DNA of 64,000 bases, from assembly GCF_014764365.1 (NCBI RefSeq), contig NZ_CP061718.1, positions 2,248,501-2,312,500 on the forward strand. The letters run 5' to 3'. The DNA is from Roseococcus microcysteis. Its GTDB lineage: Bacteria; Pseudomonadota; Alphaproteobacteria; Acetobacterales; Acetobacteraceae. A program made the position numbers and the translations under genes. Below, piece after piece: positions 41,313 through 48,768 of the stretch. Numbering within the stretch: position 1 is the first letter of the stretch; each line of letters opens with the position of its first letter. The notes below the pieces were generated by a model, which was not told where the DNA came from, did no database searches, and saw only the letters and a list, made by a program, of their open reading frames with translations.

Positions 41313-42092
41313 TCATCGGGCATTCTCCCAGCAGCGAGCCGCGTAGGGACAAAAGCGGCAGAGGTAGAAATCGGAATGCGCTGCGATCCGCGGCGGCAAT
41401 TCGCCGGACTCAGCCGCGCGCAGAATGTCGACGGCGCGGTCGGACAGGCGCTGCGCCTCGGCTGCATCGAAGGGCACCGCCTCGTGGTGCAGCGCCAGCG
41501 TGTCGCGGTTCAGCGCGGTGAGCAGCGCGACCTCGAGCTCGAGGTAGGCCATGTAGAGCTGCACCTGGGCGAAGTAGATCGGCTTGGACTGACGCAGGCC
41601 GTGCTTGACCAGGTCGGTCCATGATTTCTGACCGAGTGCCTTGTGCTCCCACAGGGAAGGCCAGCGGATGCCGACATCGGGGCCGGCCACGATGACGCCA
41701 TCGGCATGGCCACGCAGCTTTCCGCCCGCGGCGGCAAAGCCGAATTGCTCGCCATCGGCGCCACGATCGCGCAGATCAAAGCCCGCCTGGCGGAGCCAGC
41801 GGATGGACAGCGTTTCGAACTGGTGCCCCGCATCGAAGATGCGCAGGATGCCACCGTCGAAGTCCCGGCCGGCATCCTTCGGCGCGTGGGCTACCTCGTA
41901 GACCAGCTTTCGCCCGCAGGCCTCGCCGATGCGGCTGCCGCCAAGATAGTCGCGGGGGCGCTGTTGCTGATTGCGCGCGACCAGCGCCGCATCGACATGC
42001 GCGTTGATGCGGGCGGTGACCGCTGGGGCGTCGCAGAGGGCCATGCTTTGCCCTCCGTAGACGAGGCCGGAGCCGTGGTTCAGATCGATCAT
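41313..42092 (-). CDS. PD-(D/E)XK nuclease (Cas4/RecB-like)
   Basis: A 259-residue nuclease. The patterns GEACGRKLVYEVAH, KLRGHADGVIVAG (Asp) and LWEHKALGQKSW (E-x-K) form the PD-(D/E)XK site, and the C-terminal LCRFCPYAARCW holds three Cys that with an upstream Cys may bind an iron-sulfur cluster as in Cas4/AddB-like nucleases. It is probably the recombination exonuclease of the phage. The frame is open to 42437, but conserved sequence starts at MIDLNHGSGLVYGG (42092). Confidence 0.87.
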   Translation of the reverse strand: MIDLNHGSGLVYGGQSMALCDAPAVTARINAHVDAALVARNQQQRPRDYLGGSRIGEACGRKLVYEVAHAPKDAGRDFDGGILRIFDAGHQFETLSIRWLRQAGFDLRDRGADGEQFGFAAAGGKLRGHADGVIVAGPDVGIRWPSLWEHKALGQKSWTDLVKHGLRQSKPIYFAQVQLYMAYLELEVALLTALNRDTLALHHEAVPFDAAEAQRLSDRAVDILRAAESGELPPRIAAHSDFYLCRFCPYAARCWENAR

Positions 42093-42189
42093 TGACCCGC
42101 ACGCCCGGCCGGCGGGGACGTGCGGCAGCTTGTCGCGATGACGATCGATGCGCCGTGAATATGCGACGGGGTGATCACGGCGGTGCCCA

Positions 42190-42444
42190 TCACTCGCTTC
42201 TCTCGCCAGCCGCGGTGCCGCGCGCCGAGCGCAAGGGCTGGGTCGTTTTACTGCGAGCCCATTCCAGAGCATCGCCCCAGCGGTAGAGCGCGCGAGCGGC
42301 AAACATCGAGTAGGGCGGGCCGCCGCCGCGCGTGGCTTTGGTGGCGAGAGTGCGTGGCGAAACCGGATAGCCAAGTTCAGTGAGTGCCGCGGCCGTAAGC
42401 TCGCGCCGAAGCAATGCGTCGGGATTATCGGGTACACACGTCAT
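42190..42444 (-). CDS. Small HTH protein (excisionase-like), 84 aa
   Basis: A short protein with a winged-helix-like DNA-binding pattern (ALLRRELTAAALTELGYPVS, then PRTLATKATRGGGPPYSMFA, then YRWGDALEWARS). This layout is common in phage excisionase or replication-initiation accessory proteins. The start is at 42444, inside the operon after the zinc protein. Function as a DNA-bending factor is an inference. Confidence 0.7.
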   Translation of the reverse strand: MTCVPDNPDALLRRELTAAALTELGYPVSPRTLATKATRGGGPPYSMFAARALYRWGDALEWARSKTTQPLRSARGTAAGERSE

Positions 42445-42469
42445 CGATGGTTGCCTTCTGCTTGAGGGG

Positions 42470-42925
42470 TCAAAATGGAATCGGGTCGTCGAGCGGATCC
42501 CGCTCGGCGGCCTGGCGCTGCATGGATGCCTGGAAGCCGTCGACGCAGGCCTCGATGATGCGGTCGATCTCCATCGCACTGCGGTCGTGGAACGGCGCCA
42601 TGAGGTTCAGCTCCACCAGCACCTCGGCGAGAGGCCGGCGCGCGTCCTTCACCGCGCGCTCCTCCATCTGCGTTTTGTCGATCACGCCATGGGCCCTGCG
42701 GGCCATCGCGCCGCCTGCCTCGCAGCACCGCATTGAGCAGAAGCGGTGATGGGGAAACTCGCCCAGCCGCATCTCGTGGATGTAGCCGAAGCCCTTCGCC
42801 TCCCGGCTGCAGAGCGCGCATGTGAGGCGACGCACCTGATCATCGGGCGAGCAGCCGCGCGGCGGTGGCAGGGACTTGGCCGCAGCACGCGGCTGCGCCG
42901 GCCGCGTCCAGCGGCGACGGACCAT
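42470..42925 (-). CDS. Zinc-binding phage protein, 151 aa
   Basis: A protein with two Cys pairs, CALC (about residue 36) and CSMRCC (near 63), separated by a conserved-looking AKGFGYIHEMRLGEFPHHRF, thus a probable zinc ribbon. The C-terminal half is helical and acidic (MEIDRIIEACVDGFQASMQR). I do not recognise the family with certainty. It lies between the SSB-like protein and the small HTH protein in the replication operon. Confidence 0.65.
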   Translation of the reverse strand: MVRRRWTRPAQPRAAAKSLPPPRGCSPDDQVRRLTCALCSREAKGFGYIHEMRLGEFPHHRFCSMRCCEAGGAMARRAHGVIDKTQMEERAVKDARRPLAEVLVELNLMAPFHDRSAMEIDRIIEACVDGFQASMQRQAAERDPLDDPIPF

Positions 42926-42932
42926 CGGCGCA

Positions 42933-43658
42933 TCATCCGTTCAGCCAGGCCGGGCCACCGGCGGCGGGGGGTGCCGAACGTGGGGGCGGGGCGGCTGGCG
43001 TAGCCGCCGGTGCGGCCCAGGAAGGCGACGCTGGGGCGGCGGCCTGCGACGCTGCCGCGCTGGCCCAGGCGGGGGCGGCGGGCCCGGGAGCAGCGGCAGG
43101 TTTCGCCGCGCGCTGGCCGCTGGGCGAAGCCGGCACCGACTCGCCCGCCATGATGCGTGCGTATTCGGGCTCGCCCGGCAGCACCACGCGGTCGAGGCGG
43201 TTGCTGTCGCTGTAGCGAGGGTCGTTCGCCGGCTCGACGCGGATCTTGGCGGCGAAGGTGATGCCCGACAGGTCGGACAACCCCCGCAGGACCCGCTTCG
43301 CCTTTGCGGCCTCACTCATATCCTGCGGGTCGAGGCCGAGCGCGCTGTCGATCATGGCGCGGAAGGTCCCCTTCGAGATCTTCCAGGCGATGGACACGCC
43401 GTGCTCGTCGACCTTGCCGCCGACCACCGTGAAGGTCTGCCAGAACTTGCGGCGGATGTGCGGGCCGGCAGCGACGGTGAATTCGCCGTCGACCATGGCG
43501 GTGTCGCCGCCGCCACGGGATGCCTTCAGGAGGCCGCGGTCCGCCTCGCCTTGACCGTCCACCCCGCCAGGGCGGATCACCATGGTCACCTTGGCAAAGG
43601 TGCCGTCCGGGATGAGGTCGGAGCCACGCGGCAGTTCGGCGTCGTTCATGTCGTACAT
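42933..43658 (-). CDS. Probable phage single-stranded DNA-binding protein
   Basis: A 241-residue protein with a beta-rich N-terminal 150 residues (LIPDGTFAKVTMVIRPGGVD, then HIRRKFWQTFTVVGG, VSIAWKISKGTFRAMIDSAL) and an Ala/Pro-rich disordered tail ending GGPAWLNG. The layout, a DNA-binding core plus a disordered tail with a short conserved end, is that of SSB proteins, although the core is not a textbook SSB. Its position next to the Sak4-like ATPase, which works with an SSB, supports this. A closely related end (PAWLDD) occurs in the primase. Confidence 0.7.
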   Translation of the reverse strand: MYDMNDAELPRGSDLIPDGTFAKVTMVIRPGGVDGQGEADRGLLKASRGGGDTAMVDGEFTVAAGPHIRRKFWQTFTVVGGKVDEHGVSIAWKISKGTFRAMIDSALGLDPQDMSEAAKAKRVLRGLSDLSGITFAAKIRVEPANDPRYSDSNRLDRVVLPGEPEYARIMAGESVPASPSGQRAAKPAAAPGPAAPAWASAAASQAAAPASPSWAAPAATPAAPPPRSAPPAAGGPAWLNG

Positions 43659-43684
43659 CGATCGGTGTGCCTCTCGGGTTCGGG

Positions 43685-44527
43685 TCAGGCGGGGGATGGG
43701 GCGGGCGCGTTGATCTTGCGGAGCAGCGCGAGCAGATCCGGCGGCTCGGTCTCATCGAGGCGGCCGGAGCGGTCCTTGGCCGGCAGCCCGAAGCGGTTGC
43801 TCGCCTGGCAGACCAGCCGGCGTTCCGTGCCGCGCTGAGGGTCGTGGACCAGCGCGCCGTCGCCATCGCGAGAGAACAGCGAGAGGGTGATGACCTGATC
43901 GACGATGCCGGGGAGTTCGCGGCCGGCCTTGCCGCCCTCCATCTGCGGCTGCCAGGTGACGCGGCCGAAGTCGTCGGTGTGCTTCTCCAGGATGCCGACC
44001 AGGATCACGGTCTTGCCCGGTGCGTGCTGGAGGTGCTTCAGCAAGCCAATGACCTCGCGCCCGAGCAGGCCATAGGCGCCGCGGGTGTCCGGCTTACCGG
44101 TCTTGTCGGAGAAGGCCTCGGGCTGCTTCTTCGCCCAGACCATGGCCTGGCGCGTCAGATCGGTGATGCTGTCGACGAAGATGATCGACTTGCGGGCGAG
44201 CATCGCGACGAGGTCGGGATGCTGTGCGGCATAATGGGCGTAGTGCTCGTTCGAGAAGAAGGCGGTGGGCGGGGCAGCGGGGTTCGGGCCGCCGATCAGG
44301 GAGGTGAGAACCACCATGTCCTCGAAGCAGCGCACGGGGATGCTGTCGCCGCGCCAGTCCTGGACCGACTTCATGCCGGCCTCGAGGTCGAGGAAGGCCG
44401 TCTCGACGGCGGGCAGTACCTTGACGAGCGTGGTCTTGCCCGACCCGCTCTCGCCGACGATGACCATGGTGGTCTTGTTCGCGGCGGCGGAAAGCCGGTC
44501 GTCGGCCGTGACGATGCGGAGCGCCAT
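43685..44527 (-). CDS. Sak4-like RecA-type ATPase
   Basis: A 280-residue ATPase. Walker A is GESGSGKTT at residues 25-33 and Walker B is SIIFVDSITD near residue 115; other marks are ETAFLDLEAG and GREVIGLLKHLQHAPGKTVI. Sak4 proteins are single-strand annealing recombinases used by phages with help from an SSB, which lies next to it. The ATG at 44527 overlaps the stop of the preceding gene by one base (TGATG). Confidence 0.85.
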   Translation of the reverse strand: MALRIVTADDRLSAAANKTTMVIVGESGSGKTTLVKVLPAVETAFLDLEAGMKSVQDWRGDSIPVRCFEDMVVLTSLIGGPNPAAPPTAFFSNEHYAHYAAQHPDLVAMLARKSIIFVDSITDLTRQAMVWAKKQPEAFSDKTGKPDTRGAYGLLGREVIGLLKHLQHAPGKTVILVGILEKHTDDFGRVTWQPQMEGGKAGRELPGIVDQVITLSLFSRDGDGALVHDPQRGTERRLVCQASNRFGLPAKDRSGRLDETEPPDLLALLRKINAPAPSPA

Positions 44528-45069
44528 CAGCGACCTCCCTGCATCGGGATGGTGCCGGCGGCATGTGGGCTGTCCCGCCGCGCGGTCTCCGACATGATGG
44601 CGAGGCGATAGGTGGCGCGACCTGTGCGCACGGTGCGGGCCGGCTCGAAGGCGGCGCGAATGCGCTCCGGCCAGGCGGTATAGGCGCGCTCCGAGACCTT
44701 GAAGCTGACCTCGACATACTGGCCGGGATCCTCGCCGCCGGCGCGGATCTGCTCTGACAGCGCGGCGAGCCGCGCCTGATCCCATTCCACCCGCTTCGGC
44801 AGGTCGACCGCGATCTCCACGGCGCCGTCCTGGAACCGGACCGTGCCGGTATCCTTGCCGGCCGCAGCACGGGCGCCGACGGCGCGCTGTTCGTAGCGGA
44901 GCGCGATCGCGGCCTCGATCCAGTCCTGCATGCGCTTGGCGGCATCCAGCGCCTCGCGCGCATCGGTCTGCAGCAGCGCGAGATGCTCGGCGGGAAGCGC
45001 GATGACGTCGCTCACCGGCATGTGGCGCAGCGCATCGAGCGTGGGGCGGTTGGTGCGGGGCGCGTCCAT
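44527..45069 (-). CDS. Phage hypothetical protein, 180 aa
   Basis: A 180-residue protein with a helical N-terminus (LALLQTDAREALDAAKRMQD) and a beta-rich middle (VRFQDGAVEIAVDLPKRVEW, YVEVSFKVSERAYTAWPER). It is common in phages beside recombination genes. The start overlaps the stop upstream (TGATG). The role is unknown; a partner of the Sak4-like ATPase is plausible by position. Confidence 0.65.
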   Translation of the reverse strand: MDAPRTNRPTLDALRHMPVSDVIALPAEHLALLQTDAREALDAAKRMQDWIEAAIALRYEQRAVGARAAAGKDTGTVRFQDGAVEIAVDLPKRVEWDQARLAALSEQIRAGGEDPGQYVEVSFKVSERAYTAWPERIRAAFEPARTVRTGRATYRLAIMSETARRDSPHAAGTIPMQGGR

Positions 45070-45410
45070 CACGCGGCCTCCGCGAGCAGCAGCGGCAGGA
45101 TGGACGACGCATAGCGACGCGGCCGGCGGCGGGCGACGAGGATGTAGGCGTAGTCCTCGTAGCCGTGGCGGCGCTGCACGATATCGGCCAGGCCGAGCTC
45201 GGCGAGCTTCCAGGCGCGGGCTGCCAGGCGCTGCAGCGCGGTGCGCTCCTGCTCGGGCAGGCACCGCAACTGCGGGCAGACCTGCCGGGCGAGCGCGCCG
45301 CGGTGATAGGTGATGCTGTCGCCGGGGGCCGCGGCGCCCAGCCAGGTGCAGAGCGACGCCTCGGTGAGAGGCTTCGACACTGCGCGGATGTCGGTGATGT
45401 TGGTGTCCAT
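45069..45410 (-). CDS. Phage hypothetical protein, 113 aa
   Basis: A 113-residue protein (VSKPLTEASLCTWLGAAAPG, then SITYHRGALARQVCPQLRCL) with a mid-protein pattern seen in phage replication accessories. It is the second gene of the operon after the sigma-like factor and is preceded by an exact 17-base leader repeat (see 45408-45424). No recognised domain. Confidence 0.6.
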   Translation of the reverse strand: MDTNITDIRAVSKPLTEASLCTWLGAAAPGDSITYHRGALARQVCPQLRCLPEQERTALQRLAARAWKLAELGLADIVQRRHGYEDYAYILVARRRPRRYASSILPLLLAEAA

Positions 45411-45424
45411 ACTTAGCCCTACCC
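45408..45424 (-). promoter_or_regulatory. Leader repeat GGGTAGGGCTAAGTATG, minus copy
   Basis: The 17 bases ending in the ATG of the 113-aa gene are identical to those at the start of the small gene at 48059. Upstream, about 20 further bases are similar at roughly 12 of 19 positions (GACGNATCGNCG core). A shared promoter or translational operator for two operons is likely. Confidence 0.6.
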
Positions 45425-45443
45425 AGCCCCTCGCCGATGCGTC

Positions 45444-46019
45444 TCAGGCCGCCGCGGCGATGCCGCCGGCGAGCAACCGCAGGCGCATTTCGCGGATGCG
45501 GCGGTACAGAACCGAGCGCGGCATCGGGCCCTGCTGGCCGAGTTCGTGCGGCGTGCACTGCGTCAGGGCTGCGCAGATGCTGTGGTCGCGCTGGTCCAGC
45601 ACGGCGCCGGCGCGATCCAGGTCGAGGCGGCGCTCCAGCGCGACCACCGCGTCGGTCTGCTGGCCGCACCACGCCGCATACCCCTCCGATTCGGGGATGA
45701 TGTCGGCGAGCGTCAGGTCCTCCTCCTGGCCAGACACCGCGTCATCCAGCGACGCCTCGTGCCGTTCGCGCTTCTCGCGGCGAAGGCGTGTGGCGAGACG
45801 GGATGCGCGGTGCTGGAAGCAGACCGTGGCGAAGGCCGCCAACGTCCCACGCGCCGGATCGAAGCCGGGCAACCGCGCCAGGAGGTCGAGCAGCATGTCC
45901 TGCTCCATGTCCTCCCGCTCATGGCTGGGCCGCCCGAGGGTGCGGCAGAGGCGCCGCGCGTAGCGCTCGGCGAGCGGGTGAACGACGTCGAGATCGGCGA
46001 GGGAAAGCTGGGCGGGCAT
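45444..46019 (-). CDS. Phage sigma-70-like factor
   Basis: A 191-residue protein with a region-2-like domain (MPAQLSLADLDVVHPLAERY, REDMEQDMLLDLLARLPGFD, FATVCFQHRASRLATRLRRE) and a helical C-terminal domain with a YRRIREMRLRLL region-4-like end. It would redirect host RNA polymerase, for example to late genes. The start at 46019 is the first Met of this motif series. It lies at the promoter-proximal end of the replication operon. Confidence 0.75.
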   Translation of the reverse strand: MPAQLSLADLDVVHPLAERYARRLCRTLGRPSHEREDMEQDMLLDLLARLPGFDPARGTLAAFATVCFQHRASRLATRLRREKRERHEASLDDAVSGQEEDLTLADIIPESEGYAAWCGQQTDAVVALERRLDLDRAGAVLDQRDHSICAALTQCTPHELGQQGPMPRSVLYRRIREMRLRLLAGGIAAAA

Positions 46020-46098
46020 CGGGCGTGGCTCCTGCGAGACGGCTATGACGTCCAGAAGCAACCACACGACCTGCCAGGGCGGAGAGGCGGAATGGGGC

Positions 46099-46140
46099 GC
46101 AATGGGGAATTGAAGTAGCCTGGGATTTATTCCCCATTGC
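46099..46140. promoter_or_regulatory. Perfect inverted repeat in the divergent control region
   Basis: GCAATGGGGAAT (46099-46110) and ATTCCCCATTGC (46129-46140) are exact complements, 18 bases apart, between the sigma-like gene and the ImmA gene. A partial extra copy AATGGGG lies at 46091-46097. This is a good candidate operator for the XRE repressor of the lysogeny switch. The whole gap (46020-46274) has no gene and likely holds both divergent promoters. Confidence 0.7.
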
Positions 46141-46274
46141 TAATTCAGAGACTTATGGCCGATTTCGTCCGAAATCAGATAGATAGCCCAGCGATTTCCG
46201 CCCCACCCATGCGGGAACCGCTCCCTCAGCCGGTCGCCTGTGGATATCGGGGATAGACGAACAAGAGGGGAACA

Positions 46275-47051
46275 ATGCTGTTGACCAATCGCACAGCAAT
46301 TCGTCATGATCCCGGCATGTCCATCACCGTCGAGTACCCGCATCACGCCGCCTCGGGCGCGCCTCGGCCATTGTCGGCCCAGACCCTCTGGGCGGTCGCC
46401 GCGCAGGTGCGCCGCCAGGCCATGACGGAGCCTGGTGGATTCGCGCTGCCGCTCGCCGCACTGGTCGCCGCCACGCGGACGGTGTCGGCGAATGGGCGCG
46501 CCATCCTGGTCGCCTGGGAGCTCGACCATCCAGTGCATGATGGCTCCGGAGAGGCGGTGCTCGGCGTGTGCGAGACGGATCCTGACATGCCGGGCACGGC
46601 GCTGGTCTCGGTGAATGCGCGCATGGTGGCCGGCCGGCCGGACCTCGCGATCAGCACCGCGGCGCATGAGCTGGGCCACGTGCTGTTCGACGTGCCAGTG
46701 GCGCTCGGCGAACCGACACGGCGCTACCGCGCGGTGACGGCCGGCCCGAGCGCGCTGCTCGATCGGACCACCGCGGCCTCCGAGCGCAGGGCGAATGAGT
46801 TCATGGGGGCGCTGCTGGCACCGCCGGTGCAGCTCCATCTGCGCATGCTGGCGCACGCGCGGTCCGAGCGGCTCCGCACGGTGCATGCGCCGCATCGGGG
46901 ACGGCAGGGTTGTCGCGTCCTGGCGGCCGACAACCCGCCCGAGGTGATCGAGGGCGTGGTTGCCGCTCTGGCGGGCGACTTCGGCGTATCGGAGCGCTTT
47001 ATCGCCGTACGGCTGAGCCGCTACGGCCTGGTTCAAGGAGAGCAACGGTGA
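46275..47051 (+). CDS. ImmA/IrrE-family metallopeptidase
   Basis: A 258-residue protein with HELGH at residues 131-135 and a downstream Glu in SERRANEFMGALLAPP as third ligand. In ICEBs1-type elements ImmA cleaves the repressor ImmR to trigger excision. Here it is followed by an XRE protein overlapping by four bases, matching that arrangement. The ATG at 46275 is preferred because GAGGGG lies five bases upstream; another Met at 46317 is less favoured. Confidence 0.88.
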   Translation: MLLTNRTAIRHDPGMSITVEYPHHAASGAPRPLSAQTLWAVAAQVRRQAMTEPGGFALPLAALVAATRTVSANGRAILVAWELDHPVHDGSGEAVLGVCETDPDMPGTALVSVNARMVAGRPDLAISTAAHELGHVLFDVPVALGEPTRRYRAVTAGPSALLDRTTAASERRANEFMGALLAPPVQLHLRMLAHARSERLRTVHAPHRGRQGCRVLAADNPPEVIEGVVAALAGDFGVSERFIAVRLSRYGLVQGEQR

Positions 47052-47329
47052 GCTTTGGATCGGTCATCCGCGAGCGACGGACTGCGCTCGGCATCGGGTT
47101 GAACGATTTCGCGGAGCGATTGGAAATCTCGGCGGCCTATTGGTCGCGCATTGAGCGCGACCAGGAGAATCCGCCCCGCGACGAGCTGATAGAGCGCGCC
47201 GCCGCCATTCTCGGCGTGCGGATGGATGATCTGTTCGTCGAAGCGCAGCGACTGCCGCCCGACATGCGGAAGGATATGGCCAAGGTTGTGCAAGCGTATC
47301 GGCGGTTGCGCTTTGTCGGGAAGGGATGA
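47048..47329 (+). CDS. XRE-family repressor, probable phage switch protein
   Basis: A 93-residue helix-turn-helix protein (FGSVIRERRTALGIGLNDFA, then SRIERDQENPPRDELIERAA). GTG start at 47048 overlaps the ImmA stop (GTGA), with AAGGAG upstream. Such a small XRE protein next to ImmA is the expected repressor of the lysogenic state. Its operator is probably in 46020-46274. Confidence 0.88.
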   Translation: MSFGSVIRERRTALGIGLNDFAERLEISAAYWSRIERDQENPPRDELIERAAAILGVRMDDLFVEAQRLPPDMRKDMAKVVQAYRRLRFVGKG

Positions 47330-48021
47330 ATGTCGTGGGCGGCCGAATTGTAAGGAAGCCCTGCTATGGGCTGGCCGAGATCTGTGAGCGTTGGGGCGTG
47401 ACGGAATTGGACGTGGCGAATTTCGTCGCGGCCAATGAGCTCACACTCTCCGTCGTCGTCGCGGGCCTCGCTGTCGAGAAGGGCAGCATCGAGGACGTGA
47501 ATGATCGGGACTGGTGCCACATCCCGGACGAGCGCAGCTACCTCTCGGGCGCCGCAGATCTCCACCAGTCGCAGGCCTGGGCCACCCTCATGAACGGGTC
47601 CGAGACGATCAGCAGCTTCAAGGCAGAGCCAGGTCGCTACATCAGTATTGAAGCGCGCGGCGATGACGCGGGCATGATCGTGGTTTCGCGCGAACGGTTG
47701 GTCGTCCGGCATGCCGAACGTTTGCGCTTCGAGGCGGAGCAGGAGGTGGGTGTGGCGACGGCCAGCAGCGGAGCCGCTGCCGTGGCGCCGCCACCAGCCG
47801 CGCGTGGCGCAGCACCGCGGTATGACTGGGACGCCTTCTGGGCCGAGGCACTGGTCAGCATGTTCCAGGACGGGCCGCCGGCCACGCTGGCGGAATACGT
47901 GCGCCGCATGGAGGGGTGGTTCGCTGATCGTGGCGAGCATCCGGACTCCAGCACGATCAAGAAGAAACTGAGCCAACCCTGGCGGCGTATTGCGCCCCAG
48001 TTGGAACGCCGCCGCGCCTGA
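47326..48021 (+). CDS. Hypothetical protein, 231 aa
   Basis: A 231-residue protein with a helix-turn-helix-like N-terminus (PCYGLAEICERWGVTELDVA), a beta-rich middle (AEPGRYISIEARGDDAGMIV), an Ala/Pro linker and a helical C-terminal domain (STIKKKLSQPWRRIAPQLER). The start overlaps the XRE stop (ATGA). The C-terminal domain resembles the DNA-contacting ends of phage regulatory proteins. Function unknown. Confidence 0.65.
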   Translation: MNVVGGRIVRKPCYGLAEICERWGVTELDVANFVAANELTLSVVVAGLAVEKGSIEDVNDRDWCHIPDERSYLSGAADLHQSQAWATLMNGSETISSFKAEPGRYISIEARGDDAGMIVVSRERLVVRHAERLRFEAEQEVGVATASSGAAAVAPPPAARGAAPRYDWDAFWAEALVSMFQDGPPATLAEYVRRMEGWFADRGEHPDSSTIKKKLSQPWRRIAPQLERRRA

Positions 48022-48044
48022 TTGGGACGGATCGCCGTCGCGGC

Positions 48045-48061
48045 GGGTAGGGCTAAGTATG
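48045..48061 (+). promoter_or_regulatory. Leader repeat GGGTAGGGCTAAGTATG, plus copy
   Basis: Exact copy, in opposite orientation, of 45408-45424, ending in the ATG of the next gene. The two copies are about 2.6 kb apart and face outward. The GGG block before the ATG is a weak ribosome site. Confidence 0.6.
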
Positions 48062-48274
48062 AAGCCATCGCCTGTGGGACTGAACGCTCACCTCCCGCCG
48101 CACCTTCGTGAGGTCTGCGGCATCCTGGCACGTGGCCTGCTGCGGCTGCGCAGCCGCGCTGCCGAGGATGAAGCGCGCGATGCCGAGATAGCTCGGGGGG
48201 TGGGAGACGTTCCCCTACACTCCACCGCCAAGCAGCGCCTGCATGCGAACCCCAACAGGAAGGGACTCGCATGA
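48059..48274 (+). CDS. Small hypothetical protein preceding DUF2924, 71 aa
   Basis: A 71-residue protein (LPPHLREVCGILARGLLRLR, ending HANPNRKGLA). The tail (S-x-KQRLHANPN) is shared by many alphaproteobacterial small proteins just before DUF2924 genes. The stop overlaps the DUF2924 start (ATGA), which fixes the frame. The ATG at 48059 follows the leader repeat. Confidence 0.72.
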   Translation: MKPSPVGLNAHLPPHLREVCGILARGLLRLRSRAAEDEARDAEIARGVGDVPLHSTAKQRLHANPNRKGLA

Positions 48275-48768
48275 CCAGACGATCCACCGCCGCGGCCGCG
48301 CCGGCGCCCACCATCCCGAAGATCCCGCCGACGCAGGTGCTGAGTCGGCTCGCCGCGCTACAGGCGGCGCCCACCGCCACGCTGAAGGACCAATGGCGGG
48401 AACTGTTCGGCAAGGAGCCGCCGCCCTGGAACCGGACCTACATCCAGAGCCGGCTGGCCTATCGCATCCAGGAACTCGCCTATGGCGGGCTGAAGCCCGA
48501 GACCGTCGACCGACTGGTGGCGCTGGGCGAGCAATTGGATGGCGGCAACGTCGTCCTGCGCCGCATTCGTGCCGACAGCCGGCCGCTGGCCGGCACGCGC
48601 CTCATTCGGGAATGGCAGGGCGTCCAGCACGTGGTCACCGTGCGCGTCAACGACTTCGAATTCGAGGGGCGGCCCTACCAGTCCCTGTCCGCCATCGCTC
48701 GCCACATCACCGGCACGCGGTGGAACGGCTGGACATTCTTTGGGCTGCGCGCGCGGGGCGACGCATGA
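48271..48768 (+). CDS. DUF2924 domain protein
   Basis: A 165-residue protein with the DUF2924 patterns LAYRIQELAYGGLKPETVDR, RPLAGTRLIREWQGVQHVVT and QSLSAIARHITGTRWNGWTF. DUF2924 genes almost always sit just before a large serine recombinase, as here. The C-terminal module recalls a DNA-binding fold (SAIARHITGTRWNG). It overlaps the recombinase start by four bases. It probably assists the recombinase. Confidence 0.88.
   Translation: MTRRSTAAAAPAPTIPKIPPTQVLSRLAALQAAPTATLKDQWRELFGKEPPPWNRTYIQSRLAYRIQELAYGGLKPETVDRLVALGEQLDGGNVVLRRIRADSRPLAGTRLIREWQGVQHVVTVRVNDFEFEGRPYQSLSAIARHITGTRWNGWTFFGLRARGDA

Larger units (their letters stand above)
39593..41316 (-). pseudogene. Hypothetical replication-operon gene split by IS5-type element
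   Basis: The downstream part (39593-40280) encodes most of the protein (EIDAKAVATAPIYIFPD, then PRWHIRRGHWRTLADGRR). The 5' part lies beyond the IS, at 41231-41316, reading MTPATSSRMMPLAF, LKRHVLRHAHRFWC. Removing the IS and one TCA joins C to E in frame, giving about 258 residues. The ancestral ATG at 41316 overlaps the nuclease stop (ATGA) and has a GGGAG site. The current first Met (40291) lies inside the IS end. The family is unknown. Confidence 0.8.
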
